Shown in pieces: positions 13,716-21,349 of a stretch of 23,156 nucleotides of DNA. The notes beneath the pieces are model-generated. The model was not told where the DNA came from. It did not search any database and worked only from the letters and a program-made list of their open reading frames with translations. Numbering within the stretch: position 1 is the stretch's first letter; the number at the start of each line of letters is the position of its first letter. The translations under genes and the position numbers were made by a program. The DNA comes from JARKQH01 sp964631605 (GTDB lineage Bacteria > Verrucomicrobiota > Verrucomicrobiia > Limisphaerales > UBA8199), in NCBI GenBank assembly GCA_964631605.1, contig CAZVYG010000078.1, positions 1 through 23,156 on the forward strand. The letters run 5' to 3'.

Positions 13716-14210
13716 TCAGCCTTTCCACAGCGCGGGCACCTGATGGCGAAGGCGCCATTGTTTGAAGGCGCACACCAGGTTCTGCAGTTCGGCGGCCACG
13801 GCCTGGACTTCGTGCTGGTCATCCGTGAACCCGCCGGGGCTGTAATCGGGGATGGCGTCCTCGTCCTTGCGGACGTAGGCCAGGACCCGCAGCAGTTTCT
13901 CGGTTTGCTCGGGGGTCGAATGCCGGAACAGGCCCTGCCGGGCCGCGATCCAGAGCGCGGCGAACCAGCGGCAGTTGTGCTCCAGAATCTGGCTGCCCAG
14001 GCCTTGGCCGGCCAGTTTATCCAGCTTGGTTTCCAAATCGGGCGGGAGCTCGCCGCGGTTGAACGTAAGCGCCCGGCGCAAGTCCTCCAACTCGAGGCGG
14101 GTCACCAACTGTAGAAACTCGCTGTGAACCAGCAACACTCGTGGCGCTGCGGCAGGCTGTGACAGGCCCAAGCCCGCGAACGAGACTGAACTGCCTTCAT
14201 GGGTATTCAT
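13716..14210 (-). CDS. Small protein of unknown function with weak DUF1232-like motif
   Basis: 164 residues from the ATG at 14210; a GTG at 14222 is an alternative. No signal peptide or membrane segment. It appears largely helical, with a hydrophobic patch H-N-C-R-W-F-A-A-L-W-I-A-A near 78-90. Residues 118-131 read D-A-I-P-D-Y-S-P-G-G-F-T-D-D, which resembles the D-L-I-P-D-x-I-P-x-x-G-x-x-D-D core of DUF1232 (YkvA) proteins. The rest does not obviously match, so assignment is tentative. It converges on the GlpT-like gene (13-nt gap) and diverges from the sulfatase. A perfect 7-bp inverted repeat lies 23 nt upstream of the start. Confidence 0.7.
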   Translation of the reverse strand: MNTHEGSSVSFAGLGLSQPAAAPRVLLVHSEFLQLVTRLELEDLRRALTFNRGELPPDLETKLDKLAGQGLGSQILEHNCRWFAALWIAARQGLFRHSTPEQTEKLLRVLAYVRKDEDAIPDYSPGGFTDDQHEVQAVAAELQNLVCAFKQWRLRHQVPALWKG

Positions 14211-14232
14211 AACAATGGGCACCGTAACTCAG

Positions 14233-14250
14233 ATCACGCAACCGCGTGAT
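14233..14250. promoter_or_regulatory. Perfect inverted repeat, possible operator between divergent genes
   Basis: ATCACGC-AACC-GCGTGAT: two 7-bp arms around a 4-nt centre, 18 bp in all. It sits 22 nt upstream of the small minus-strand gene and 119 nt upstream of the sulfatase. Size and symmetry fit a dimeric repressor site; no regulator gene is adjacent, so the partner is unknown. It has no U-run, so it is unlikely to be a terminator. Confidence 0.45.
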
Positions 14251-14300
14251 TACAAAACACTGGCATGTTTGGAGCGGCCCGGCGCCGGGACCGGCGTTCG

Positions 14301-14327
14301 AGCAGTCAAAAGCAAGCAGTCAAAAGC
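14301..14327 (+). repeat. Two tandem copies of a 13-bp sequence upstream of the sulfatase
   Basis: AGCAGTCAAAAGC occurs at 14301-14313 and again at 14315-14327 (period 14 nt), 43 nt before the sulfatase start. A weak promoter-like pair follows (TTGTCA at 14330-14335 and CACACT at 14353-14358). The repeat could be a binding site for an activator, or a simple replication-slippage duplication. Confidence 0.5.
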
Positions 14328-14369
14328 CGTTGTCAGGCTCTCCGCGACGGTGCACACTGGACCCCGTTT

Positions 14370-16295
14370 ATGAAGCATTTACTGGTTACGCCGGTTTGGG
14401 GGTTCCTGCTCACGACCCTGTTCATTCCCGCCGCTCGATCCGCGACGACTCCCGCGAGGCCCAACATCCTCTGGCTGGTCGCCGAAGACATCAACCCCCA
14501 CCTCGGGTGCTTTGGTGATACGAACGCGGTCACACCCAATCTGGACCGTTTTGCCGGTGGAGGTTTGCGCTATCCGAACTGCTGGTCCACCGCGCCGGTG
14601 TGCGCTCCCGCGCGAACAGCCTTGATCACCGGCGTTTATCCGACCCGGCTGGGCGCCGAGCACATGCGCAGCCAGGTTCGCATTCCTTCGTTCCTACGGC
14701 TCTATCCGGAATTGCTCCGCGAGGCGGGATACTACTGTTCGAACAACAACAAAGAGGATTACAACGTCCAGAGCGCCGCCAAGGTTTGGGACGAGTCATC
14801 CAACCAGGCCCATTGGCGGAACCGCAAACCGGACCAGCCTTTCTTTGCCGTCTTCAACTTCGGCATCACCCATGAAAGCCAGATTCGGCGGCGTCCTCAT
14901 CGTCTGCAGCATGATCCGGCTGCAATCCGGCTTCCAGCCTACCACCCCGACACCGCGGAGGTTCGCCACGATTGGGCGCAATACTACGATAATCTGACCG
15001 AAATGGACCGGCTGGTGCAGCAACGGCTCGAGGAATTGGACGCCGCCGGCCTGACGGAGGATACCGTGGTGTTTTTCTACGGGGACAACGGCAGTGGGAT
15101 GCCGCGAAGCAAACGCTGGCCCTACAACTCCGGCCTAAATGTCCCGCTGATCGTGCGGGTGCCCGCCAAATTCAAGTCCCTGGCGCCGCCGGACTACAAG
15201 CCGGGCGCCTCCAGCGACCGGCTGCTCGGCTTTGTGGATTTCGCGCCTACGGTGCTGAGCCTGGCCGGCGTCAAGCCGCCGGAATGGATGCAAGGGCGGG
15301 CGTTCATGGGCCGGTTTCCCGCCCCCGCGCCCCAATACAGCTTCGGTCTTCGCGGTCGCATGGATGAGCGGTACGACCTGGTGCGGAGCGTGCGAAACGA
15401 GCGATTCATTTATATCCGCAATTACCTGCCCCATTTGGTCTATGGGCAGTACCTTGACTACATGTTTGAGACGCCGACCACGCGCGTGTGGAAACAGCTT
15501 TTTGATGAAGGGAAACTGCAGCCACCCCAGACCTGCTTTTGGCAAACCAAACCGCCGGAAGAGCTCTACGATCTAAAGGCCGATCCCGACGAGGTGCGGA
15601 ACCTGGCTGACTCGCCGGCGCACGCGACCGTGTTGCGCGAGCTGCGGAACGCGCTGCGGGCGCACCTCTTGCAGACACGCGACACCGGTTTCTTAACCGA
15701 AGCGGAGCGAAACCGGCGGGCACAAGACACAACCGCGTACGAGCTGGGCCAGCGGCCGCGAGAATATCCACTCGAACGCATTCTCGCCACAGCCGAGGCG
15801 GCCGCCTCGTTTGATTCGGGCGCCGTGCCCCAGCTTCGCCAGGCGCTGCGTGATCCCGACAGCGGCGTGCGTTACTGGGCGGTGATGGGTCTGCTGATTC
15901 GGGGTTCCCAAACCGTTGCCGCCGCAGTCAACGACCTCCGAAACCTGCTCGAGGATTCCTCCCCCAGCGTGCAGGTGGCCGCCGCGCGCGCATTGGGGCT
16001 TTACGGCACCGAGGCGGACTTGGGCCCTGCCCTGCGCGTGCTGGAACGACTCGCGCCCCCGGACAAGAACGGTGCGTTTGTCTCCCTGGAAGCTCTTGGG
16101 GCAATCGAGGCGCTGGGTGAAAAGGGCCGGCCGGTTTACCCGGTGTTGCGCACCATGCCACGCGAAGACCCAAACACCGTGGAACGTTCCCGCTCTTATA
16201 CCGCCCGCTTTCTGGCCCACCTGCTCGGCGAGGATGCAGCTGACGGCGGCCCAGCCCGAAAACGCAATCAACCCGCTCGAAAAATCAACCCATAA
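14370..16295 (+). CDS. Secreted type I sulfatase with C-terminal HEAT-like repeats
   Basis: Removes sulfate from a glycan or other sulfate ester outside the cytoplasm. 641 residues from the ATG at 14370, which directly precedes a signal peptide (about 1-25, F-L-L-T-T-L-F-I-P-A-A-R-S-A). The sulfatase domain (about 30-430) starts R-P-N-I-L-W-L-V-A-E-D with metal-binding acidic residues. The activation motif C-A-P-A-R at 78-82 fits C-x-P-x-R, so Cys78 should become formylglycine. G-D-N-G near 238-241 provides the second metal site, and E-L-Y-D-L-K-A-D-P-D-E near 398-408 is the usual C-terminal landmark. Residues about 483-620 contain HEAT-like helical repeats (A-L-R-D-P-D-S-G-V-R-Y-W-A-V, L-L-E-D-S-S-P-S-V-Q-V-A-A-A-R-A-L), a module often joined to sulfatases in Planctomycetes and Verrucomicrobiota. 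The overall style resembles heparan N-sulfatase-like enzymes, but substrate is not decidable. The 3' end overlaps the convergent CPBP gene by 28 bp. Confidence 0.93.
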   Translation: MKHLLVTPVWGFLLTTLFIPAARSATTPARPNILWLVAEDINPHLGCFGDTNAVTPNLDRFAGGGLRYPNCWSTAPVCAPARTALITGVYPTRLGAEHMRSQVRIPSFLRLYPELLREAGYYCSNNNKEDYNVQSAAKVWDESSNQAHWRNRKPDQPFFAVFNFGITHESQIRRRPHRLQHDPAAIRLPAYHPDTAEVRHDWAQYYDNLTEMDRLVQQRLEELDAAGLTEDTVVFFYGDNGSGMPRSKRWPYNSGLNVPLIVRVPAKFKSLAPPDYKPGASSDRLLGFVDFAPTVLSLAGVKPPEWMQGRAFMGRFPAPAPQYSFGLRGRMDERYDLVRSVRNERFIYIRNYLPHLVYGQYLDYMFETPTTRVWKQLFDEGKLQPPQTCFWQTKPPEELYDLKADPDEVRNLADSPAHATVLRELRNALRAHLLQTRDTGFLTEAERNRRAQDTTAYELGQRPREYPLERILATAEAAASFDSGAVPQLRQALRDPDSGVRYWAVMGLLIRGSQTVAAAVNDLRNLLEDSSPSVQVAAARALGLYGTEADLGPALRVLERLAPPDKNGAFVSLEALGAIEALGEKGRPVYPVLRTMPREDPNTVERSRSYTARFLAHLLGEDAADGGPARKRNQPARKINP

Positions 16296-16936
16296 CCCAC
16301 GAGAAAAATCGGCAGGTCGGCAATCGCGTGGCTGACATAACAGGGCCAGACCGATCGGTACCGTAAATAGAGCCAGCTCCAAATCGCGCCGGCGCAGAAA
16401 ACTCCCAGGGATGCCAGCAGGGTGATGGGCCAGGAGAACTGCCCCGCCAGCGCAATGACATGGTGGAGCGTGAAACCCGCGGCTGCGGCAAAGACGCCGC
16501 CCAACCCGCCAAACAACACCTCGCACTGGCGGAAACAGAACCAGCGCCAGACGTATTCCTCCATCAAGGAGTTCAAGGTGATCCAGTAAACCGCCCCGAC
16601 CAGATACACGCCAAGGTGGGCCAGCCCAGTCTGACGGGCGCGTTCCGCCACCTGAGCCGCGTCAATCCAGCCGAGTCCACGAACCACGCCGTAACCCAGC
16701 ACAATGAACCCGGCCAGCACAACGCCCAGCAGAACTGCCGGCCCAAAACCTCCCAACCGCGGAGGAGACCAGCTTACCCTGCCCCGCTCGACCCACAGCA
16801 GCCACGCCAACGGCAACAAGACAACCCAAAGCTTGCACAGAAGGAAAACCGCCTGTCCGAATGCGGTCCCCGGCCACCCAAACATGGAAGCCGCAGTGCC
16901 GAGGCTGGGGACAGGCACCAGCAGCAATAGCGCCAC
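16268..16936 (-). CDS. CPBP-family intramembrane glutamic protease
   Basis: Predicted membrane protease of the CAAX/CPBP (Abi, Rce1-like) family; targets unknown. 222 residues from the GTG at 16936, the only ATG/GTG/TTG found in the open frame before the first segment. The frame continues back to 17047 with basic residues (E-R-K-A-R-A-A) that would suit an inside N-terminus, so the start is uncertain. Several hydrophobic segments are visible. Motif 1 is M-E-E-Y-V-W-R (Glu126, Glu127, Arg131), motif 2 F-T-L-H-H (His158/159), and motif 3 S-H-A-I-A-D (His203 to Asp207), the full active-site set of the family. It follows mqnD on the same strand after 139 nt and could share its transcript. Its last 28 bp overlap the end of the sulfatase. 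Confidence 0.88.
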   Translation of the reverse strand: MALLLLVPVPSLGTAASMFGWPGTAFGQAVFLLCKLWVVLLPLAWLLWVERGRVSWSPPRLGGFGPAVLLGVVLAGFIVLGYGVVRGLGWIDAAQVAERARQTGLAHLGVYLVGAVYWITLNSLMEEYVWRWFCFRQCEVLFGGLGGVFAAAAGFTLHHVIALAGQFSWPITLLASLGVFCAGAIWSWLYLRYRSVWPCYVSHAIADLPIFLVGYGLIFRAG

Positions 16937-17075
16937 GGCGGCTCGCGCCTTCCTCTCGGGCGTGGCTGGCCGGCAAGAAGCGGGCGCATTGACCTGGGCT
17001 GCGCTGGGAGCTGGTGCGTGGTTTTTCAGGCTTCGGTTTCTGAATGATCAGCCGCCCCCCGCCACCGGTCAAGGG

Positions 17076-17924
17076 CTACTCGACGAACTCCAGTTCCTGC
17101 CGATGCGGCAGCAGACCACGTTCGAAGGCTTTGCCGAGAAAACGCCGGATGGATTCGCGACCTTTTTCGCCGTAGTCCAGCGTCCAGTGATTCACGTACA
17201 TGCCGACGAACTGGTCGGCCAGCTCGCGGCCCATGTCGCGCGCGTACTGCATCGCGTGCTCCACAGCCTCGGCGCGGTGGTCCAAACTGTACTGGATGCT
17301 CCGGGTCAGAATGTCCGAGATGCGCTTGCGGAAAACGGGGGGGAAGCGCTTATGCACCACATTCCCGCCGAGCGGCAGGGGCAATCCGTCGTTTTCACTC
17401 GCCCACCACTCGCCCAGGTCGGCGCACACCTCCAAACCCTCATTGCGGTAGGTGAGCTGGCCCTCGTGAATAATCAGCCCAACGTCCGCATCGCCCGACG
17501 TGACGGCCTTGAAAATTTGATCGAACGGCACCACCCGGTAATCGAACTGCCCGGCCGGCCGATCCAGCCACAACTGCAGCGCCAGGAACGCGCTGGTCAT
17601 CGTCCCCGGCACTGCAATCCGCATTCGGGCGATGCTCTCGCGAGGATATTTCCGCCGAGCAACCAACATCGGGCCATACCCGTCTCCCATGCTCGCGCCG
17701 CTGGGCAGCAATGCATACTGCTCGCTGACATAAGCGTACGCGTGAATGCTCACCGCCGAAATATCCAGCTCGCCGCGCGTCGCCCGCTCGTTGAGCGTTT
17801 GAATATCCTGCAGGATATGGTGGAATTTCAGCCCCCCGGTCGGGATCAAGTCCCGCGCCAGGGCATAAAACATGAACGCGTCGTCCGGGTCGGGCGAGTG
17901 GCCCAGCGTCAGTACCTGCTCCAT
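17076..17924 (-). CDS. mqnD: 1,4-dihydroxy-6-naphthoate synthase (futalosine pathway of menaquinone synthesis)
   Basis: Converts cyclic dehypoxanthinylfutalosine to 1,4-dihydroxy-6-naphthoate in the alternative menaquinone route; soluble with a periplasmic-binding-protein fold (PF02621). 282 residues, normal length, ATG at 17924. The start L-G-H-S-P-D-P-D-D-A-F-M-F-Y-A-L corresponds to the S-P-C-P-N-D-T-F segment of MqnD. It is followed by D-I-Q-T-L-N-E-R-A, G-E-L-D-I-S-A-V-S-I-H-A-Y-A-Y-V, G-D-G-Y-G-P-M-L-V-A-R, the I-I-H-E-G-Q segment near 160, and E-W-W with L-P-L-P-L-G-G-N. Together these favour MqnD over MqnA, which shares the fold. It lies 12 nt after the CBM48 gene and is probably cotranscribed with it. 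Other mqn genes are not in the window. Confidence 0.87.
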   Translation of the reverse strand: MEQVLTLGHSPDPDDAFMFYALARDLIPTGGLKFHHILQDIQTLNERATRGELDISAVSIHAYAYVSEQYALLPSGASMGDGYGPMLVARRKYPRESIARMRIAVPGTMTSAFLALQLWLDRPAGQFDYRVVPFDQIFKAVTSGDADVGLIIHEGQLTYRNEGLEVCADLGEWWASENDGLPLPLGGNVVHKRFPPVFRKRISDILTRSIQYSLDHRAEAVEHAMQYARDMGRELADQFVGMYVNHWTLDYGEKGRESIRRFLGKAFERGLLPHRQELEFVE

Positions 17925-17936
17925 GACCGCTCGGGT

Positions 17937-18374
17937 CTAGGCCGAAACGGTCAGGACACAGTTCTGTCCGCCAAACGGATTCTGCACCATTTCGCGGGCG
18001 TTGGGGTCCGGCAACCATTGGCCGTCCACCACGAAAAGATACTCGTATCGGCCGGGATTGATTCGCAGATCACCCACCCAGCGCCCGTTGCCCGCCGGCC
18101 TCAGCGGCGTTTGCTCCGGCCGCCATTGATTAAACGTTCCGGCCACATAAACCGACTTGGCATCCGGCTTGACCAACTCCAACGTCACTTGTCCACACTT
18201 GGAAGTTTCAGCCTTTGACTCGAGAGGCCTGGCTGCAGCGCCAACGGCAGGAGCAGCCTGCACCGCCTGCTTTTGAGCCGGCTCTGCCCGGGTTACCGCC
18301 GGATTCGTTGCTGCGGGCTTTGAGGACGCAGCTTTGCTTGTCACTTGTTTCACTTTCTTCGTTGTCTTCATCAT
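17937..18374 (-). CDS. Small CBM48 (glycogen-binding-like) protein with basic Lys/Ala/Pro tail
   Basis: 145 residues. Residues 1-60 are low complexity and basic (M-M-K-T-T-K-K-V-K-Q, then Ala/Pro/Ser/Lys-rich), probably disordered. Residues about 61-145 form a single CBM48/AMPK-beta-like domain: V-Y-V-A-G-T-F-N-Q-W (75-84), G-R-W-V-G-D-L near 97-103, and G-R-Y-E-Y-L-F-V-V-D-G-Q-W-L-P-D-P-N-A (108-126). Trp84, Trp99 and Trp120 are the expected sugar-contacting aromatic positions. There is no catalytic domain and no signal peptide, so it probably acts in the cytoplasm, either binding glycogen-like glucan or as a regulatory or scaffolding subunit. The ATG at 18374 has a good Shine-Dalgarno (GAAAGG at 18385-18380, 5-nt spacing), one of the clearest in the window. 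mqnD starts 12 nt after its stop. Confidence 0.85.
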   Translation of the reverse strand: MMKTTKKVKQVTSKAASSKPAATNPAVTRAEPAQKQAVQAAPAVGAAARPLESKAETSKCGQVTLELVKPDAKSVYVAGTFNQWRPEQTPLRPAGNGRWVGDLRINPGRYEYLFVVDGQWLPDPNAREMVQNPFGGQNCVLTVSA

Positions 18375-18385
18375 AAATACCTTTC

Positions 18386-18846
18386 ACTAAATGAATTACC
18401 ACTGAGTTCGGGCCTCGTTGAAGCCCCCAAAAAACTCTTCACACACCGATGATCTGTCCCCTCGCCAAAGTTTGCTTTCGCCTTTGCCAGACGAGCTCGA
18501 AACAATTGTACGCGGAACTCCTACAACCTGCAGCCCAGTCGCATCCAAACGCCTCACTCTAAGCACGGACTGTGCCGGTGCTTGTGCCATCACTATATGC
18601 GCTATCACACCAGAAAAGTCCAGTCTAGATGACAGTTTTTCTCGAGCTCCCGTTCATCGCGGGTGTGGGGATTTGCTCAAGTTGGTCAAAACCCGCCCCG
18701 CTGAAACGGGTTGTCGCGGCAGCCCGACGAGCCTGAAAGCCGGGCAGCAGCACAGCACTCGGAGAGACCAGCGTGGTGGAACCAACCCCGCTTGAACGCG
18801 GCTTGATTCGGGAGGGGAGCCATCGGATAGTAAGGCGGCGTTGCGC
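18386..18846. other. Intergenic region between divergent CBM48 and secreted glycosidase-like genes, possibly with a structured leader
   Basis: About 460 bases without a convincing gene; the short open frames (minus 18608-18396, plus 18418-18795) have no recognisable features. The half nearest the plus-strand gene can form several hairpins: AACCCG/CGGGTT (18690-18695 with 18707-18712), GCCCG/CGGGC (18722-18726 with 18741-18745), and CCGC/GCGG (18788-18791 with 18798-18801). Two of them share the pattern CCCCGCT-(T)GAA-CG. They could belong to a structured 5' leader, but I recognise no riboswitch class. No clear promoter was found in either direction. Confidence 0.4.
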
Positions 18847-21309
18847 ATGAAGTTTCGGACCTGTGGCCTGGTTATCGGCGTCTTGAGCGCGTGGCTCCTG
18901 CCCGGGCGGGCGAGCGGCCAGGCGGGTGAGTCTCCTTTCCTTTACGGCATTCACGATCACGAACCGGCGCCGACAGAGTTTCTGGACCGGATCAAGGCGG
19001 GGACCGGGGGCGGCGGGGGTTGGATTACGGCAACGGTGGCAGTGGGCGCGGACCCCAACAACATGTCCGGGGCGGATTTCAGTTCACTGGCCAACGCCGG
19101 CCACACGGTCATCTGCCGCATCAATTACGGCTACTTCCCCGACGGCACGATTCCGGTCGCTTCGAAGTGGGACGATTTTGCGATTCGCTGCCGGAACTTC
19201 GTGGCCAACTCGAGCGGGTGCAGCCTTTGGCTGATTGGCAACGAGAGCAATTTGAACGTGGAGTGGCCGCTGGACCCTGCCAACCAGCGATTCAATTACA
19301 TTTCGCCGCAGGATTACGCCGTCTGTTTCCGGAAAGTTTACAACGCGATCAAGTCCGTTCGGCCCAATGACAAGGTCATGCCGCAGGCGTTGGCGCCGTG
19401 GGGTGGCCCCTACGGCGGCACGGACAATCTCAACGGCAGCGGCTACCCCGCCGACGGCATGCCACTCAACTGGGTGCAGTATTTGAACCAGATGCTGACC
19501 GCCATTCAGGCAACGGGGCCGCTGGACGGCATCCCGCTGCACGTCGGCTCGCGTGGGTACAGCCATGCCGACATCCACAGCGCCAACCGGGTCAACGCGG
19601 GCGGGCAAAATCTTTATTTCAGTTTCTACGTGTACAAGGACTGGATTGACTACGGCATCCCCCCTTCCCTGTATCATCTGCCCCTTTACGCGACGGAATG
19701 CAACGGCCTCTATTTTTGGAAAGGGGGCGGCCCGCCCGGCGAAGACCCGACCCAACACTATGAGCCGGGCTGGGTGCAGGAAATTTTCGCCGAGTTTGAC
19801 CGCTACAACCAATCCGCCTCGACCACCGGCCGGCCCATCTTCCGGTGTGTGAACCTGTATCGCTGGTGCGCGTATTGTGACGGCTGGAACATTGACGGCG
19901 CCAGCAATCCGTATAAGGCCCAGATATTGAGCGACCTCGACGTTGCGGTCGCCCAACAGTATCGCTGGCCGACCAACCAGGTTGCGACCCAGCCCCCGCC
20001 CGCTCCCACGGGCCTGGCAGCCACGGTCGGGAGCGCCAAAGTCACGCTGAATTGGAATCCGGCGCCGTTGGCGGCGCAATACCGCGTCAAGCGTTCGACG
20101 GTCAATGGCGGACCTTACGCCGTCCTGGCCAGCAACCTGGTCAGCACGACGTGGAATGACCAGGTCTTCACGCCCGGCGTCACCTACTACTACCGGGTCT
20201 CGGCGGTGAATGCCGCCGGGGAAAGTCCGGATTCGGCCCCGGTGAGCGCGACCCCCACGAACGTGCTGCCGGATGTAATTGTCACTTCGGTAAGCTGGAC
20301 GCCGCCGGTCCCTGGCCCTGGGAGCAACGTAATTTTTCGCGCCACGGTCAGAAACCAGGGCGGCAGCCCGACGCCTGCCGGGGTGACGCTGGGTGTGGGT
20401 TTCAGTGTTGACGGCGCACTGGTGACGTGGGCTGGAGGCTACTCCACCGCGTTGCCGGCGGGCGGGTCGGTCATGCTGACGGCGGACGGCGGCCCGGCCG
20501 GGGTCAATTACTGGACCGCGACAACGGGCTCGCACACAATCGTGGCGCACGTGGACGACATCAATCGCTTCGCGGAGGCGGATGAAGGCAACAATGTCAC
20601 CCTGACCAACCTCATGGTTTACGCGCCGCGGTATGCGGTCAATTGCGGGGGCGCGGCGGCAGGAGCGTTTGCCGCCGACGCGTATTGGTCAGGCAGCGCC
20701 AACACTTACTCAGTTTCGGATTTGATCGAAACGTCGCTGGTGTCGAACGCGGCGCCCCAAACGGTTTATCAGACGGAACGGTGGGGGGATGCCACTTACA
20801 CTTTCGGCGCCCTGGTGCCTGGAACCACGTGTCGTCTGCGGCTGCATTGGGCCGAGATTTCGCCCTCGGTGAGCGGGGTCGGCGGCCGGCAATTTCACGT
20901 CCGAATCAACGGGACGCAAGTCCTGACCAACTTTGATATTGTGGCGGCGGCGGGTGGGAAGTTCAAAGCAGTGACCCGCGAATTCGAGGCGTCTATAAGC
21001 GCGGGGGGGCAGGTCACCCTTCAGTTGGTCAGGGGCGCAGCCAACGAGCCCAAGATTGGCGGCATTGAACTCGATCCGATCATCCCACCGCCGACCATCA
21101 CCCGGGCGCTGGTGACGAACGGCACACTGACGCTGCGCTGGGAGACGTATCCAGGGAAAAGCTATCGGGTCCAGTATCGGACAAACCTGGACGAAACCGT
21201 GTGGTCCAACTGGGGAGGCGAGCTTTTGGCGACCGGCACGACTTTGGCCGTCACCAACGCCTTGGGAACTGTTCCCCGGCGATTCTGCCGCATCCTGCGT
21301 CTGAATTGA
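18847..21309 (+). CDS. Secreted multidomain glycosidase-like protein (TIM barrel - FN3 - CARDB - malectin)
   Basis: Probable exported glycan-active enzyme, 820 residues. The ATG at 18847 is preferred over the TTG at 18841. Signal peptide about 1-26 (L-V-I-G-V-L-S-A-W-L-L-P-G-R-A-S-G-Q). Residues about 30-375 look like a clan-A-type (beta/alpha)8 glycosidase, with a candidate acid/base Glu133 in I-G-N-E-S-N and a candidate nucleophile Glu284 in Y-A-T-E-C-N-G. I cannot assign a GH family. Then come a fibronectin type III domain (about 384-470), a CARDB-like domain (about 475-590, ending F-A-E-A-D-E-G-N-N), a malectin-like domain (about 596-745, starting Y-A-V-N-C-G-G and containing Y-Q-T-E-R-W-G), and a C-terminal beta domain (about 750-820, G-K-S-Y-R-V-Q-Y) of a type I associate with secreted proteins of Verrucomicrobiota. 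The non-catalytic modules suggest carbohydrate binding and surface or matrix placement. It converges on smc with 40 nt between stops. Confidence 0.87.
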   Translation: MKFRTCGLVIGVLSAWLLPGRASGQAGESPFLYGIHDHEPAPTEFLDRIKAGTGGGGGWITATVAVGADPNNMSGADFSSLANAGHTVICRINYGYFPDGTIPVASKWDDFAIRCRNFVANSSGCSLWLIGNESNLNVEWPLDPANQRFNYISPQDYAVCFRKVYNAIKSVRPNDKVMPQALAPWGGPYGGTDNLNGSGYPADGMPLNWVQYLNQMLTAIQATGPLDGIPLHVGSRGYSHADIHSANRVNAGGQNLYFSFYVYKDWIDYGIPPSLYHLPLYATECNGLYFWKGGGPPGEDPTQHYEPGWVQEIFAEFDRYNQSASTTGRPIFRCVNLYRWCAYCDGWNIDGASNPYKAQILSDLDVAVAQQYRWPTNQVATQPPPAPTGLAATVGSAKVTLNWNPAPLAAQYRVKRSTVNGGPYAVLASNLVSTTWNDQVFTPGVTYYYRVSAVNAAGESPDSAPVSATPTNVLPDVIVTSVSWTPPVPGPGSNVIFRATVRNQGGSPTPAGVTLGVGFSVDGALVTWAGGYSTALPAGGSVMLTADGGPAGVNYWTATTGSHTIVAHVDDINRFAEADEGNNVTLTNLMVYAPRYAVNCGGAAAGAFAADAYWSGSANTYSVSDLIETSLVSNAAPQTVYQTERWGDATYTFGALVPGTTCRLRLHWAEISPSVSGVGGRQFHVRINGTQVLTNFDIVAAAGGKFKAVTREFEASISAGGQVTLQLVRGAANEPKIGGIELDPIIPPPTITRALVTNGTLTLRWETYPGKSYRVQYRTNLDETVWSNWGGELLATGTTLAVTNALGTVPRRFCRILRLN

Positions 21310-21326
21310 GTGCGGTCGGGGTCAGT

Positions 21327-21347
21327 CGCGCGGAGGTCAACCGCGCG
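21327..21347. terminator. GC hairpin between convergent genes
   Basis: A perfect 7-bp stem (CGCGCGG / CCGCGCG) with a 7-nt loop lies between the two convergent stop codons. The plus-strand side is followed by only a short T-containing stretch and the minus-strand side has no T-run. It may be a weak bidirectional terminator or simply a barrier to read-through. Confidence 0.4.
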
Positions 21348-21349
21348 GT

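Noticed and set aside
16704..18218. A 504-residue plus-strand frame across the CPBP, mqnD and CBM48 genes
   Set aside because: It crosses three well-supported minus-strand genes and their gaps and shows no domain.
18418..18795. A 125-residue plus-strand open frame in the intergenic region before the glycosidase-like gene
   Set aside because: No signal, motif or Shine-Dalgarno, atypical composition, and overlaps possible RNA hairpins.
19084..20550. A 488-residue minus-strand open frame antisense to the secreted glycosidase-like gene
   Set aside because: Arg/Val/Gly-rich without motifs; the plus strand clearly encodes signal peptide, FN3, CARDB and malectin domains.
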